Below are positions 23,870 to 36,459 of a DNA stretch of 64,000 bases, one piece after another. The stretch spans positions 177,878,001 through 177,942,000 of the forward strand of contig JBITNC010000001.1 of NCBI GenBank assembly GCA_050084985.1. Reading direction: 5' to 3'. Position 1 is the stretch's first letter; each line of letters opens with the position of its first letter. The DNA comes from Nageia nagi. Lineage: Eukaryota; Pinophyta. Below the pieces are notes generated by a model. The model saw only the letters and a list, made by a program, of their open reading frames with translations. It made no database searches and was not told where the DNA came from. The position numbers and the translations under genes were made by a program.

Positions 23870-25100
23870 TGGTAGGAAAGGTTGAAGCATTTAACCCAAG
23901 ACCTGGCTAGTTGTATCAGCTTTCTGGAATTTACAGAGGTGAAGTTTTAAATATCTAGTTATCATCATAAAGTCGAATAACAAGTAGTTTCTATCTCATG
24001 GAATCGGAAGTAGAATGTGTGTACACAATAATGCCACTTATTTTATCTAAACTTATATTTCATGGGTCGCTCTCTTGGCGTTAGTTGGTCAAGTCCTTTG
24101 GCATCGTTCATGTTGACTCAAGGTCGAATCTCCTTCACACATACTCTTCAATGCATTTTAAAATCCAAAGGTTTTCAAAATTATCCATATCAAAGGTATA
24201 GAAGAAAGTATTTAGCAAAAAAAAATCATCTCATATTAATATCTTTAGAAGTATGAAGTAAATTTGATGAAGGTATATTATGAAATCAATTATGAATAGT
24301 ATTACAAGAGCTTGATCTTTAATCTCATTGATATTAATAAATGTTAGTAAATATAAATGTTAGTATAATAATATTATAATATAAAAATCAATTCTAAATT
24401 ATTATAATGAATTATATAATATTATTGAAGGATAGAATATTTTAATAATTTCATATTAAGGAAGAACAAGTAGAATAAAGTATATAAAATTAAATAAAAT
24501 AGTGTTTATGAATTCACATTTATGGTTAAATCTTATAATTTCAATAATAAAATAATGAATAATCATAATATATGATCAAAATGATATCTAATTAATGGAG
24601 AAAGTTCAAGTATAGTAACATTAATTTTTCAATATCGTCAAGGAATATAAATATTGCTAAAAAGGTTAGTCATGATTTGAGTAAAACTATAACCACTAAT
24701 AGGCTTCAGTAATAGATAAATTCATATGCATATAATATTTATAAATATAAGTTAATCACATGTCTAATACTAAGAAATACTAAATGTTGATAGATATATG
24801 ATCTAAATTGATTTTATCTTGACATCTAACAACCTACTTTAAATTAGACTTAGGGGGAAAATAATATTTGGTCTTGAGTCTCCATTTAAATAATAAAATA
24901 TGGCGAAGGTGTTATCATTCAAACATCGTCATCTAATTATGGAAAGTCTCTTTATCATTTATCTAAAATAAACAAAAGTATCCTCTAAAAAAGGTTTATG
25001 AAGATCTTTATCAAGTAATCTTTTGTAGGAATATATTGTATATTTATATTACCATTTTATATATATTATTAAATCTATTGCATGTTAATCTTAATGTGCT
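23870..25100. other. AT-rich intergenic DNA
   Basis: Nothing recognisable. Very AT-rich from about 24250 onward. Confidence 0.5.
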
Positions 25101-25107
25101 TGGACAA

Positions 25108-26100
25108 TGTCAGGGAAAATTTTAAGACCCCTAATCCAAAATGGACCTATAAATCCCAAGCGAATGTAAATGAAACCTGTTTCAAATTAAAGGTGAATTT
25201 CCCAAAACAATGTAAATTGGTAGGCGATTTTTGAACAATTTTGCAAAATAGATGTAAAAACTTGGCAAAAAAAAATTAGTTTAAAAATCATAGTAAATTT
25301 TTGAATGCATAAACCATTTAGTATATAAAACTTTATATATATACATATACAATGAATTATTAAAATTTGCATACAAAGTAGTCTTTCCACCATGGACGAT
25401 GTTTGCAGAGGAAATGCTTCCTACCTGACTACAAAGGAAATGTTCCCTACCTGGCTGTAGAAGAAATGCTCCCTACCCAATTGTAGAGAAAATGCTCCCT
25501 ACCCGGCTGCAGAGAAAATGCTTCCTACCTAGTTGTAGAGGAAATGCTCCCTACTTAGCTGTAGAAGAAATGCTCTCTACTTGGTTGTAGAGGAAATCAT
25601 CCTTATCCGACTATAGAAGAAATGCTCCCTACCCAGTTGTAGAGGAAATGCTCTCTACCCACCTATAGAAGAAATGCTCTCTACTCAGCTATAGAAGAAA
25701 TGCTCCCTACCTAGCTATAAAAGAAATGCTCTCTACCTGACTGTAAAGAAAATGATCCCTACATGGATACAAAAGAAATGCTACCTACTCAATTGCAAAG
25801 GAAATGCTCTCTACCCAGCTGCAGAAGAAATACTCCCTACCAGAATGCAAAAGAAATACTTCCTACTTGACTACAGAGAAAATGCTCCCTACCCAGCTGT
25901 AAAAGAAATGCTCCCTACCCAACTGTAAAAGAAATGCTTCCTACCCAGCTATAGAGGAAATGCTCCTAACCTAGCTATAGAGGAAATGTTTCCAACCTAG
26001 CAGCAGAGGAAATGCTTCCAAATTGATTGTAGAGGAAATATAGTTGTAATGTCACGGTTCGATGGTGTGGTATCATTTTGATGGGGGAGTTTGATATGTA
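25108..26100 (+). mobile_element. Non-coding element carrying a 26-base minisatellite
   Basis: It starts TGTCAGGGAAAATTTTAAGA and its first ~110 bases align with the insert at 6412 inside the LINE. The minisatellite follows at 25409-26040. A GATGGGGGAGTTTGATATG segment near 26078-26098 may be the right part. No reading frame, terminal repeat or target duplication could be fixed, so the boundaries are provisional. Confidence 0.4.
25409..26040 (+). repeat. 26-base minisatellite, about 24 units
   Basis: Consensus about GGAAATGCTCCCTACCCAGC followed by TGTAGA (26 bases). Units are contiguous and differ by a few substitutions. Because 26 is not a multiple of 3, the array does not encode a uniform peptide repeat. 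Confidence 0.9.
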
Positions 26101-26784
26101 TATATATGCTAACCTATAAGTGGCTATTTAAGTAGGATTATTTTTTATAATTTCAAGGGAAATGAGCTAAATTAAGTTTAACAAAAAGGGCTAATATATT
26201 TGAAATTGTATTGAAAGGTCAACTACATGGGTCAAGAAGATAAATTTTTTTATAAAATTTTGGCTCTAAGGTGGGACCCACTATACGCTATACTAGCTAA
26301 ATCAAAAAGTGAAAATTCATAATTATAGCCTTGATTCACCAATTTGCCCTTTAAAATTTTCCTTGGATAATGTAAAACTAGATTTTTGGTCACAAAGATT
26401 GTATTTTGATTATCAACTCATAAGAAATATGGTCCCATCTATCTAAACACAATCCAAACCTAAGATTCTAAAATAAATGATGCATCCATTGAATAAGTTA
26501 TCTTATTATCAAACAACTATCATACTATATCATCATAAAATATTTGGATATCATAATTTATTTCTTGCTCATCAACATAACCAAACCACTATTATATGTG
26601 AATAAGCACATTGAAGAAAACATCATTTTATCCTTATTATCATTGTAATTAGAATATGAGTATCCAATAAACTTAGGCAAACTATATCTCCTATTGAAAA
26701 ATTCATCTCCAATGTCCCTCTAATATACCTTAGAATCTTGTTGGTCATTTTTCAATGGTTTTCTTATGAATAAGCTATATACTT

Positions 26785-27830
26785 TGTAGGGTAAATTTTA
26801 ATACCCTCCCCAAACATGCTTGTAAAACTAGAGCTAATCTAGTCGACCCTATGTAAAAAAATGATGGATATGATAAAAACTTGTGCGGAAGCCATGGTGA
26901 ATTCTACCGTTAACTTTTTTTTTAATGAAGCAAAATTACACATTTGAAAAAATGCTTATTTTGATAATATATTATAATAATAAGATACATTATATAATAA
27001 TAATTATATATTCATATATAATATGTATTGTTATATATCATAATAATACATATAATTAATATATAAAATATTGTATTATTATTTTAATTGAAAAAATATA
27101 ATAAGAATATGATCAATAAAAACATATTAGGAATAAGTAGAAATTTGATTTTCTTTTTATATTTGAGATTTTTTTGAAATAGTTTTTTTATTTACTAAGA
27201 ATTTTGACATAAAATTTATCTTTTTGGATATCCATTTTCATGTAGAATAAGTTTTTTTTTTCAAAATATATATAATTGAATGATTAGGTTCTTATCTAGT
27301 CAGATGATCAAAACCACAAGACTATGCTTTTATCTACTTGAATGTTTAGGTTTCTACCTAGTTATCTTAAGCAAAAAGATTAGCAAAAGGAATATTTATT
27401 GGAAAATTCAAATGTTAATGAATTTTGATTTACTTAGATTTTTTATGTAAAATTCATCATTTTGGATACCCATTTTTTAGTAGAATCTAATCACACTTGT
27501 TGCATCAAAATTTGGGCATGTTTTTAAAAATATTCACAATCAAATCTTAATATTGTGAAATGTTTTTAAGCTTATAAATTTTGATTTAATAAGAGTTTTT
27601 TATGTAAAATTTATTATTATAAATACCTATTTTCATATAGAATATAAAAACACTTATTGCACCAATATTTGGGTATTTTATTTAGAATATCTATAATCAA
27701 ATAATTAAGCTTTTATCTAGTCGAATGATTGGGAAAAAGCTTAGTTAGGCAACTAGATGTTTCTCTAAGTAGGCGATTAGCATCCTACCTAGTTATTTGA
27801 CCAAGCATGTGCAACTCCTTAGTCTAAAAT
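26785..27830 (+). mobile_element. Possible third member of the same-headed element family
   Basis: It starts TGTAGGGTAAATTTTAATAC, similar to the head at 25108 over about 30 bases. The right part (27180-27830) holds three imperfect direct repeats of about 160-230 bases (TTTTGATTTA..AG, ATGTAAAATT.AT, GGATA.CCATTTT, TTGCA.CAA.ATTTGGG) plus TCTAGTCGAATGATT words. No coding frame. Confidence 0.3.
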
Positions 27831-29450
27831 CTATTCACAAATTGTTGCTTCGTTGACACATTTGTATCATATTTAGTTTACATATCATAAGGTACAACTA
27901 ATGATAATATTGACATAAATTATTTTTTTATCATTTTTAGGTTCAATAAGCCATTTTGAATTGTTTAAGGCTATTTAAATTATAAAATTATTATAAATGA
28001 TCAACAAACCTACCCACTAAAATAATATGAACATTAAAAATTATGATACCTATATGGTAAATGTGGGCCCTTGAATTCACCAAATGTAAATTTCTAAAAT
28101 TTTAATATTCATACACATGTATGATGATTCATCGCTAATATTTCCTTGGTACTTAGTCATATACATAACCATGAAGGAAATGCTTGAATTACTATGAATG
28201 AGATATAGTAAAAATCCTCTTAGTAAATGATATAAAGTGTTATCAACTATTGGATCATCCAAAGGTACTATAAAAATTAAATTTAGTAGCCTAGTTTTGA
28301 TATTTGATTTATTAAAAACCATAATTTATGAATTTAAATGAATTTAATTAATTGAGAGAATTTTAATAAATCTTATTCTTAAATAATGAGAATGTTGTCT
28401 AATGTGTATCTCTTTATTTATTTTGCAAGGTGTAAAAGGACAAATAAAAAGAATTTCAAATCATGTCTCTATTTGGTAACCAAGCTACAACAAATTTCTG
28501 AAATCAAATATATCCTTCAAAAGCATCAAAATCTCTCCCTTGCCCTCATTTGTGAGCATTTGAAGATCATTATTTCAAGTTCAAGACATAAAAAAATTGA
28601 AATAAATTAAAAAGAATGTTGAGCCAAAATGATTGAGTTTTGGATACATTGAATAAATTGAATTGAACAGAAAGGTTCTCAAACTCACCAAATAGCCCCA
28701 ACAATCTATAGGAAGTCAAATTATCCTCAAAATAGGGCCACTAATAGTCCTATTACTATTAGATCTTAGCTTTCTAAAGTATTTAGAGTTGTCTAATTCT
28801 ACCCTCGAGCCTCCTAAACCCTCTATTTCTCTTGAAAATGGTATTTAATACATATTTGCAATTATTATTTTTTATATAAATTTCATTTTGGTTTTTAACT
28901 TCTAAAAAGGGCTAGATCTTGATCATCATTGAGGCTAATCCTAACCCTTGCAAAACTTAATATAAGAATCAAAAGTCTTGGTAACTTATTTCAAGGGTTA
29001 ATGCATCATCAAATAGGTGCACAGATATTACATTTATTATTTTGATTTGATATACATGTTAAATATAGGATTTTCATATTTTATTTGTAAAATCTTGTAT
29101 GCTCTAGTTTCATGATACTTATCATACCACATTTAGGTCATATACTATGAGTCTTATTTCTAATTATTATCATGTAGATAAATAAGTGTATTTAATTATT
29201 AATATAAATCATTTTTATTTATCTACAAATTTGGTGAACTTGAATTATTTCATAAAAATAATATTTTTTAATCTAAATCTTCTACAAAAATACAAAAAAG
29301 AAAATATGGACCTAGATATACTTAAGCAGTTCTTGGATAATAAAAGGGTTGATAGAAGAATTAAATTAATTTTCTAGTAGAATAACATAAATATAAATTA
29401 GAATATCAATCAAGATGCTAATAAAAATATTAAGAAAATAATATATCCTT
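27830..29450. other. AT-rich intergenic DNA
   Basis: Short open frames only, with composition like the background. No similarity recognised. Confidence 0.45.
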
Positions 29451-29459
29451 AAGTATCAT

Positions 29460-30430
29460 TAATTGTTAAAAAATTACAAATGCTTAACTCTAAGATTAAT
29501 GAAAAGGAAGATGATGTATATGATTTTGATAGTTTATTCATTATACCTATCTCATGGTAAATATTAAAGATTACCTTACTAAAAATAAAAAAAAAAAATA
29601 TTATAGGTTTGATTTATTTAGTTGGAATAAAAATCCTAAATAACATCTCATCAACTTTTAATAAGAGTGTGACTTTAAATTAGATTATGACTACAAATTA
29701 ATGATAAGGTATCTTCCTAGGAGCCAAAAAGGAAGAGCAAATAAGTGGTGCTATAAAGTTTCTTATCATTCCCTCAAAAATTATCAAGATGTAGTAAATG
29801 TTTGTATGGATCACTACATATATAATATCAAATAAAAGGTCACCTTAGCATTTTTTATATGTAGTTAGATGAAGAAGATAAATTCATTAGGAAAGGATCT
29901 AATGAAAAAGTTAGATACATTTATTTCTAAAATAAAAAATTATGGAAAATAATAAATTCAAAGTTAGATGAAGAAGATATAAATCAAATATTTATTAATT
30001 CCTTTTTACCTCCTTAAAATCCTATGGTAGTAGCTTTAGGGATGAAAGTTTTGGGACTATAGATAAAAAAATGTTAGATAAGTAAAAATTCTTACTTAGG
30101 GGAGGCATATTTAAATATGGAAACACAACATCATCCAAATATGAAAAGAATCCATACAAAACTAAAAAAGAGGAAAACAATGTTAATGTGGTTAAAAAAC
30201 CTACATAGATAAAATCAACAACTCATTTACTATTCCACCTAGATTCATCTTAAAGGATTTAGTCAAAAAGAAATTATTTGAATCTCACTAAAGTAAGATG
30301 AAAATGATAGTAGCATAGAAAAATCTAAATGGTATAATACATAATTTTATTGTGAGTTTCACCAAGTTAATAATCATTCAACAAATCAATGTATAGTATT
30401 AAGAAAATAAATTAGACAATTAGTTTAAAA
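29460..30430 (+). pseudogene. Ty3/gypsy gag fragment
   Basis: Translating across frames gives IRYLPRSQKGRANKWCYKVS (about 29702-29760), matching the capsid block LPxSLxGxAxxWY. Then follow a KIxNYGK-like block (about 29920-29950) and ALGMKVLG (about 30030). Finally KWYN..FYCEFHQVNNHSTNQC (about 30330-30400) gives the conserved CxFHQxxGHxTxxC zinc-type motif after capsid. The same gene type appears near 60 kb. Frameshifts and many stops mark it as dead, and no LTRs were located. Confidence 0.55.
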
Positions 30431-30689
30431 GGAAAACTTTTCATGTCTAACAAAGAAAATAAAGAATATTCTTTAGATGTTTACCCTAACATTTTATAGA
30501 AGCATGAGCATAAAATAATATAAAGGAAAGTGTAGAGTAGTAGAAGTGTAGGCAAATTATTTCATAAGTACAATAGGCTATTATTAAGCAAATTATAGCT
30601 TAGCGAAATTGTAATTTTATCAAAATGCAAGCGAATGATATTTGAAATGCAATGAATAAATCAAGATTACAACCTGATATAAAGCCCCA

Positions 30690-32310
30690 CAAGGAATGGA
30701 AAAATGTGTTGATGTAGGAAAAACCATTCATAAAGGAGGCAATTGGTATGGTACTAGAGCCTAAATTCTCTAATGATGAGGTTAGTATCTTGATTATAAA
30801 AAGTATAATAGAGAAGGAAGAGGAGGGGATAAAATCAACCCTTGTTGGTTGCTTTGTGGGGGGAAGACCCCCTCTAGATATGATTCAAATTTTTATGAAA
30901 GCAAGATGGAGTACAAAAGGATGGGTATCCCTAGTTGCTCTCCTAACAGAATTTTTGTTATTCAAATTTCAATTTGATAAAGAACTACAAAAAGTGATAG
31001 AGATGGGTCCATGGTTTTTTGGAAAGAAAGGATTAGTCATGAAATGATTGGAGAAAAATTTCTCCCCTAAAAGTGAAAATTTCAACCTCATTACAACATG
31101 GGTCTCACTACCCAAACTTCACTAATCTTGTTGGTACCCATGTGTAATAGTCAAAATTGCAAAAGCAATTAGATCCCTTATCACAATTGAGCAATCAACA
31201 AGGTTAAAACTTAAATTTAAAGATGCAAGATTTGTGGTTAATTTATATATCTCCAAACCTTTGATGAATAAGATAAAATTGAAAATAAAGGATGGAAGAG
31301 AATGAATACAACCAATTGCATATGAAAATATGCTAGTACAATGTGGAATTTGTAAGAGTTATGAGCACTATGTAAAGGATTGCCCAAAAAAGAAGAGGAG
31401 GGATAAAGAAAGGAGAGAAAAGAAAAAAAATGAAAAGAAGTATCAAGATAAATAGAAAGAGAATGGGTGAAAATAAGTTTAGAAATAAAAAAAGGAAAAC
31501 ATTAGAAGAATAGAATCAAAATGTAGACAAAATGAACCATATCAGAAAAATAGTCAACTTCAAAAGAAGTCCAATGGAAGAAATCAACCACAACAAACCC
31601 TTATTTAATGATACCAATTTTAAAAATAATAGACAAAGAAGAAACAAATTATAATATAGACTTTTTAGAAGACGAGACAACAAATATGAAAGTTGTGGAA
31701 GGGGAAGATAGAGAAATAATAAGGAGGGTGATAAAAAAGTAAGGAATGCAAATATTCAAGCAAAAAAAAAAAGAAGAAGAAGGCCAAGATGGAATCCTAT
31801 CATGAAATATACTAAACTCTAGAAAAATAGCAAATGTTGGACAAATACATGTAGGGAGACCATCTCAAGTAGACATTAGAAAGAAACTCACTAACAAGAT
31901 ATAGCAAATGCAAAGTAATTAAATCTACACCAAATTAATAAATCTTAGCCCACATTTGGGTTGAATAAAGGATTTATTGATTAGAATATTCTAATAATAA
32001 AGAGGTAATTGGGTTGTATCTCAACTATGTTTCAAATGTATTTTGACTACAGTTTGATGATTTTCTATTAATACAATTTGTATAGTATATTGCATTAGGG
32101 ATACCAACAAGTTATAGTTGGGTAGCATATGAATTTATTTTGTTAATAGTTTTTTTTGCAAATTTTATTAGCTACCACTAGATATAGCTAGGTGGCAATT
32201 TCCCATTTTGGGAACCATTGTGTGACTAGTTTTTTTGGGGTTTCGGACAAAATTCCCCATCGCTTTTGATAATATAATTTACCCTTATTATCAAAATAAA
32301 TAAAATAAAG
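30690..32310 (+). mobile_element. LINE with ORF1 (DUF4283 and zinc knuckle), ORF2 deleted
   Basis: One frame from 30748 to about 31455 carries a DUF4283-like domain: GCFVGGRPPLDMIQIFMKARW at the start, FQFDKELQKVIEMGPWFFGKK in the middle. It ends in the CX2CX4HX4C knuckle CGICKSYEHYVKDC (31342-31383) and a Lys/Arg-rich tail. This is the usual ORF1 of plant L1-type LINEs, a nucleic-acid-binding protein. Only three stops interrupt the knuckle-containing frame (31045 and two more), at least two of them explained by TGG-to-TGA changes. After ORF1 comes a short pyrimidine-rich 3' end (about 32240-32310) with no ORF2, so the body is deleted. Confidence 0.65.
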
Positions 32311-32319
32311 AAGAAAAAA

Positions 32320-33000
32320 TACTAAATATAATTATCAAATAAGATATATATGCTCATGATATAAAAGGGAAGACCTAAGATAATAATTATAAATCTAGTA
32401 ATAATACAAAGAATGGAAGTTGCATAAGATCTTAAATCATATAACATGCTTGAGAAACTTAAAAATACTTAAGAAAAGATAAGTTTGAATGAATACATTC
32501 AGATATCTAAACCTTATAGTAATATATCATATGAAGTATTCAAGAATGAATAAATTCCAACAAATTTGATGACTTTCTATATTTTTAGAAGTGATTGATT
32601 CATAGAGATAAAGTAGGTTAATAAAATTTGATGCATATGAAATGTAAGTAAGGATATCATAGATCAAGTAATGGACTTATATATTTAGGTAAATATATTT
32701 ATGTAGATATGTATAGTAAGGAAAGTATAATAAAATAATAATAAAGGATAATCCTAATATCTACTTTAGGCTAAATATCTACAATGGCCAAATAATAATA
32801 TCTAGGGCATAAACATAAGTAAATAATAATATCTAGATATCAAATAAAACCAACAAGAAATAAGAAATATAATTCAATAAATGGATGAACTAATCCTCTA
32901 GCATACCTTATTTGCATGATAGACATTTGTAAACTTGCACTCAGGAGGATCATCAGTAGCTTGATGTGGAGTTTGGGTAGCTCTCTCACTAAGAAATGCA
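32320..33000. other. AT-rich spacer
   Basis: Nothing recognised. Confidence 0.45.
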
Positions 33001-33004
33001 CCAT

Positions 33005-33110
33005 TGGTGGTTTACCCTATCTAAAATAGACCTCTGGTAATCTACTTTACTCAAAATAGACTGTTGGCAATCTATTATACTTTGAATGGATTGCTAGTGG
33101 TTCTCTTCCT
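33005..33110. repeat. Short tandem repeat, about 35-base unit x3
   Basis: Three contiguous units share AAATAGACTG.TGGCAATCTA.T.TACT. They lie in otherwise undescribed DNA. Confidence 0.5.
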
Positions 33111-33699
33111 CTAGATCTATCATCCAAAATTAACCTCATAGCTTCCTTCATATGTAAGTATATTAGAAAATATATGTACAATATATTAAAAAGCATAAAC
33201 AAGCTCAGGTAGGATAATCTCAAGCTTTGATAAGTGACATTTATAAACACCATAAATTTGTTTGTCCACACTATCAAGTCCTAAGAAGTTTTGACAATGG
33301 ATTGATGATTTTCTCCTTATTTATATACTTGTCAACAAATAAAGATCATCCATTAGTCCATAATTATAAGATAAATCTAAATAAAATAACTTAATTGATA
33401 TTCATGTATGACATGTATAATATATTATTTTAAATAAATTAAAAATCTAATTTAGGTATCTACAAATTCCCCACTTTGGAAGTATGATTAGAAAATACAA
33501 GTATTTAAAAATCATGCATTCTAAAGTAAAATATAAAGAAAACTTAAAAAATTTATTGATCGATTTTATGATAATGCTAACTGCATGCCCCGTTTTTGAC
33601 TTTGATATTTTTCATAGCAAGGAAAGAAAGAAGGATTCAAGGTAAAAATAACCTACACCAATATGTTAAACATCTACCATACACATCAATGCCTATACA

Positions 33700-34245
33700 A
33701 TATTCATTTATAGATCATACACATCATAAGTACATATTAGCTTAGATTTAGATCATACATATGGAAAATTTCAATCAGTTTTAGATTATACATGTCATAA
33801 GAATATGCTACCTTAGATTTAGGTCATACATATGGACATTTTCAACTATTTCTATATGCAACCCAAATACCATGCTAATCCAACAATGAATATAGAGATT
33901 TAAGCATGATGTGATTGACTATCTTAGAAATCATAATGATTTACCAAAATTTCATAGATGGAAATGTCCCATAATGTATCTTTGTTTATCCAAAAAGATA
34001 CAAAAAATATAATATAATATTATAACCATTTACCTATGACGGTAATAGATAACTTAGTACAAAACATATAATATGATAAACATATTCTAGTATAAAACAC
34101 CAACAAATATTTGGCAGCTTATACTTGAAACTTCTTAGATTAAGTTTCACCAAGATGGAATTGGATAAGCATGCTTTAGTATAAAACATAAACTAATATT
34201 TGGCACCCTCTATATGAAACCCCTTAGATTATGAAACCCCGTTAG
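33700..34245. repeat. Two sets of 80-90-base direct duplications
   Basis: TTAGATTTAGATCATACATATGG-type text occurs at about 33740-33765 and 33813-33835. The stretch CTAGTATAAAACA..AATATTTGGC at 34087-34120 recurs at 34173-34205. Confidence 0.5.
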
Positions 34246-34314
34246 ATTAAGTTTTTTCAATGTAGAAATACGCTTCAATTAGATTTTGCCATATCATAAT
34301 TGGACAAACATGAT

Positions 34315-34580
34315 CAAATCATTCATTGATAAATAATTGATAACTCAAGCATTGATAAACTAATGATAATACATTGATATAATCATGAAAAATCATTGAT
34401 ATTTCATCAATATGATAAATGCATACATGATAAATACATTGATGAGAAAAATACATATGTGATAACACATTGATAAGCAAGATATATACATCATAAAAAC
34501 ATTGATAAGAAAGAAACATATATTATAATTACATTAATAAGAAAAATATGTATTGGTAAACACATAATGAATAAATTGAT
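34315..34580. repeat. Degenerate minisatellite, about 30-base unit
   Basis: ACATTGATAAG.AAAATACATA words recur every 27-33 bases. Copies are contiguous and strongly diverged. Confidence 0.6.
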
Positions 34581-36459
34581 AATTCTTGGAATCAAACATA
34601 CCTAATACTTACCTAAAATTGATAAAAAAATTTGGTCATATATGAGAATTTAAGTTGAGATCTTATGAAAAATAGGAGCACCAATGGTCTTAAGATATTA
34701 ATCACCAATGATCTTAAGCTACTAACTTTTGAAATTGATTCTCAATTTATATTCATCAAAAATATCTGTAACTAATTAAATACTAAGCTTTTTATGTTAA
34801 ACTAAACTTAACTTAAACTTTTCTAAGTTGATGTAACTGATTTTGACCTAAAATCACATTTGCATTGATCTCATCCTAATTACCCTTCTTTCAAAATATA
34901 CAAATATGATTTTAAATGGACTATGGGTGCTCTATTTTTGAACTAGGAGGATAACTAAAGATCCTCTTTTGATTGATAATTTCTAAATTTCTTCATATCC
35001 ATTAGACCAAAAATGGCCTTTGGTGAACTTTATAAATCATTTCTTGATTGATTTATTGATGGTTATTTTACTGCTCTCTATGTGAACACTACCAAAATTG
35101 ATCCCCTTATGGTGGTGACTATATATCACCACCATATGCTAACTTAAATCATCATTGTGTCTTAAAGAGGTGGTTTTAAATTATCACAATATCATTTAAG
35201 GGCATGCTTTCAAACTGCCAGTTAATAATTACATTTGTAAAAAAGTTATATAGCATGGAAGCATTATTCCAAATGTAATAATGCTTAAATGTTATATCAT
35301 CATCAGTTACCCAAGGTACTAGAGCTTGATAATAGTTATCCTAATTATAGTGCTAGCCATGGGCTCCCAAAGGATGGCCTAGTAGATTTTTCCAGTCATT
35401 ATTCCTATGCAAATTTTCAATACATAATATAATTAAAAATAAATTATCAATTAATTACACATGATAATATACTATACAATACAATAAATATACCTTAATT
35501 ATGATTTCCTTAATAATAGGCCTTAAGCTTGATACGATGATATGACTAAGATGGATTTGATTCTTAGATGAGTATGCTTCTCTCCTTCTTCTCTTTAGAC
35601 CTACAAACATATATAAGAACATCCTTTAAATATCATATGCAATAACTATGTATTATAGTCCCTTTTCAAGGGTCCTTGAGCACCTAAGACATCAAAAAAA
35701 TTAGAAGCTATCTTGAGAGGATGTAGACCTCCCACACCCATGGATGATCACTTAGTAGAAAACCTTCAAAACATGTATGAAAATGGACTTCTTAAAAAAA
35801 CCCCATTTTTAAAATTTACCACCCCCCATTTATATTTATTAATGCCCTATGTTTTAAATTTAGCACCTCCTCTCAACCCTTCACCCTCAATTATGCACCC
35901 CATGATCCTCCCCACCATCCCACCCCCTTTTTCTAAATACCCTACCCTCCTCCCCTTATAAAATATTTATCAATATACCGCTAGTTAAATTAGGTATTAA
36001 AAATAACCTTTGTATTTTTATAAATGATATTTACCATTTTCTAACAATGATCCCTCATGACCACACCCTAATCAAGAGAGTGAAAATGAAATACTAAGGT
36101 GAAAATTATCACATAATAATTTAAGTTGTATGATATGAAATGCACTATGCATTATATGAGATTAAATGATCCATGAACCATATGAGGATACTTCATATCC
36201 ATGAATGATTGATTAGAGAGCTAGTTTGACAATGGTAGAGTTAGTCCAATTGTGACAGGCTTATTTTGACTAGATTTTGTGTTATCCAACTAGTGAAATT
36301 ACAAAGGCCATATTTTCCAAAATATAATGGCCTCTACAAGTTGATTGGTTGGAAAATAAAAAATGATTTAACTAATCCTGTCATGATTAGACTAACTATA
36401 TAATGGTTGAATTAGGTCTCTAATCAATACTTCATATCCATGAACATTTATTATGGTAA

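Noticed and set aside
25409-26040. Regular array considered as CRISPR
   Set aside because: Units are contiguous, with no unique spacers, and the context is a plant nuclear genome.
34315-34580. Regular array considered as CRISPR
   Set aside because: Diverged contiguous minisatellite without spacers.
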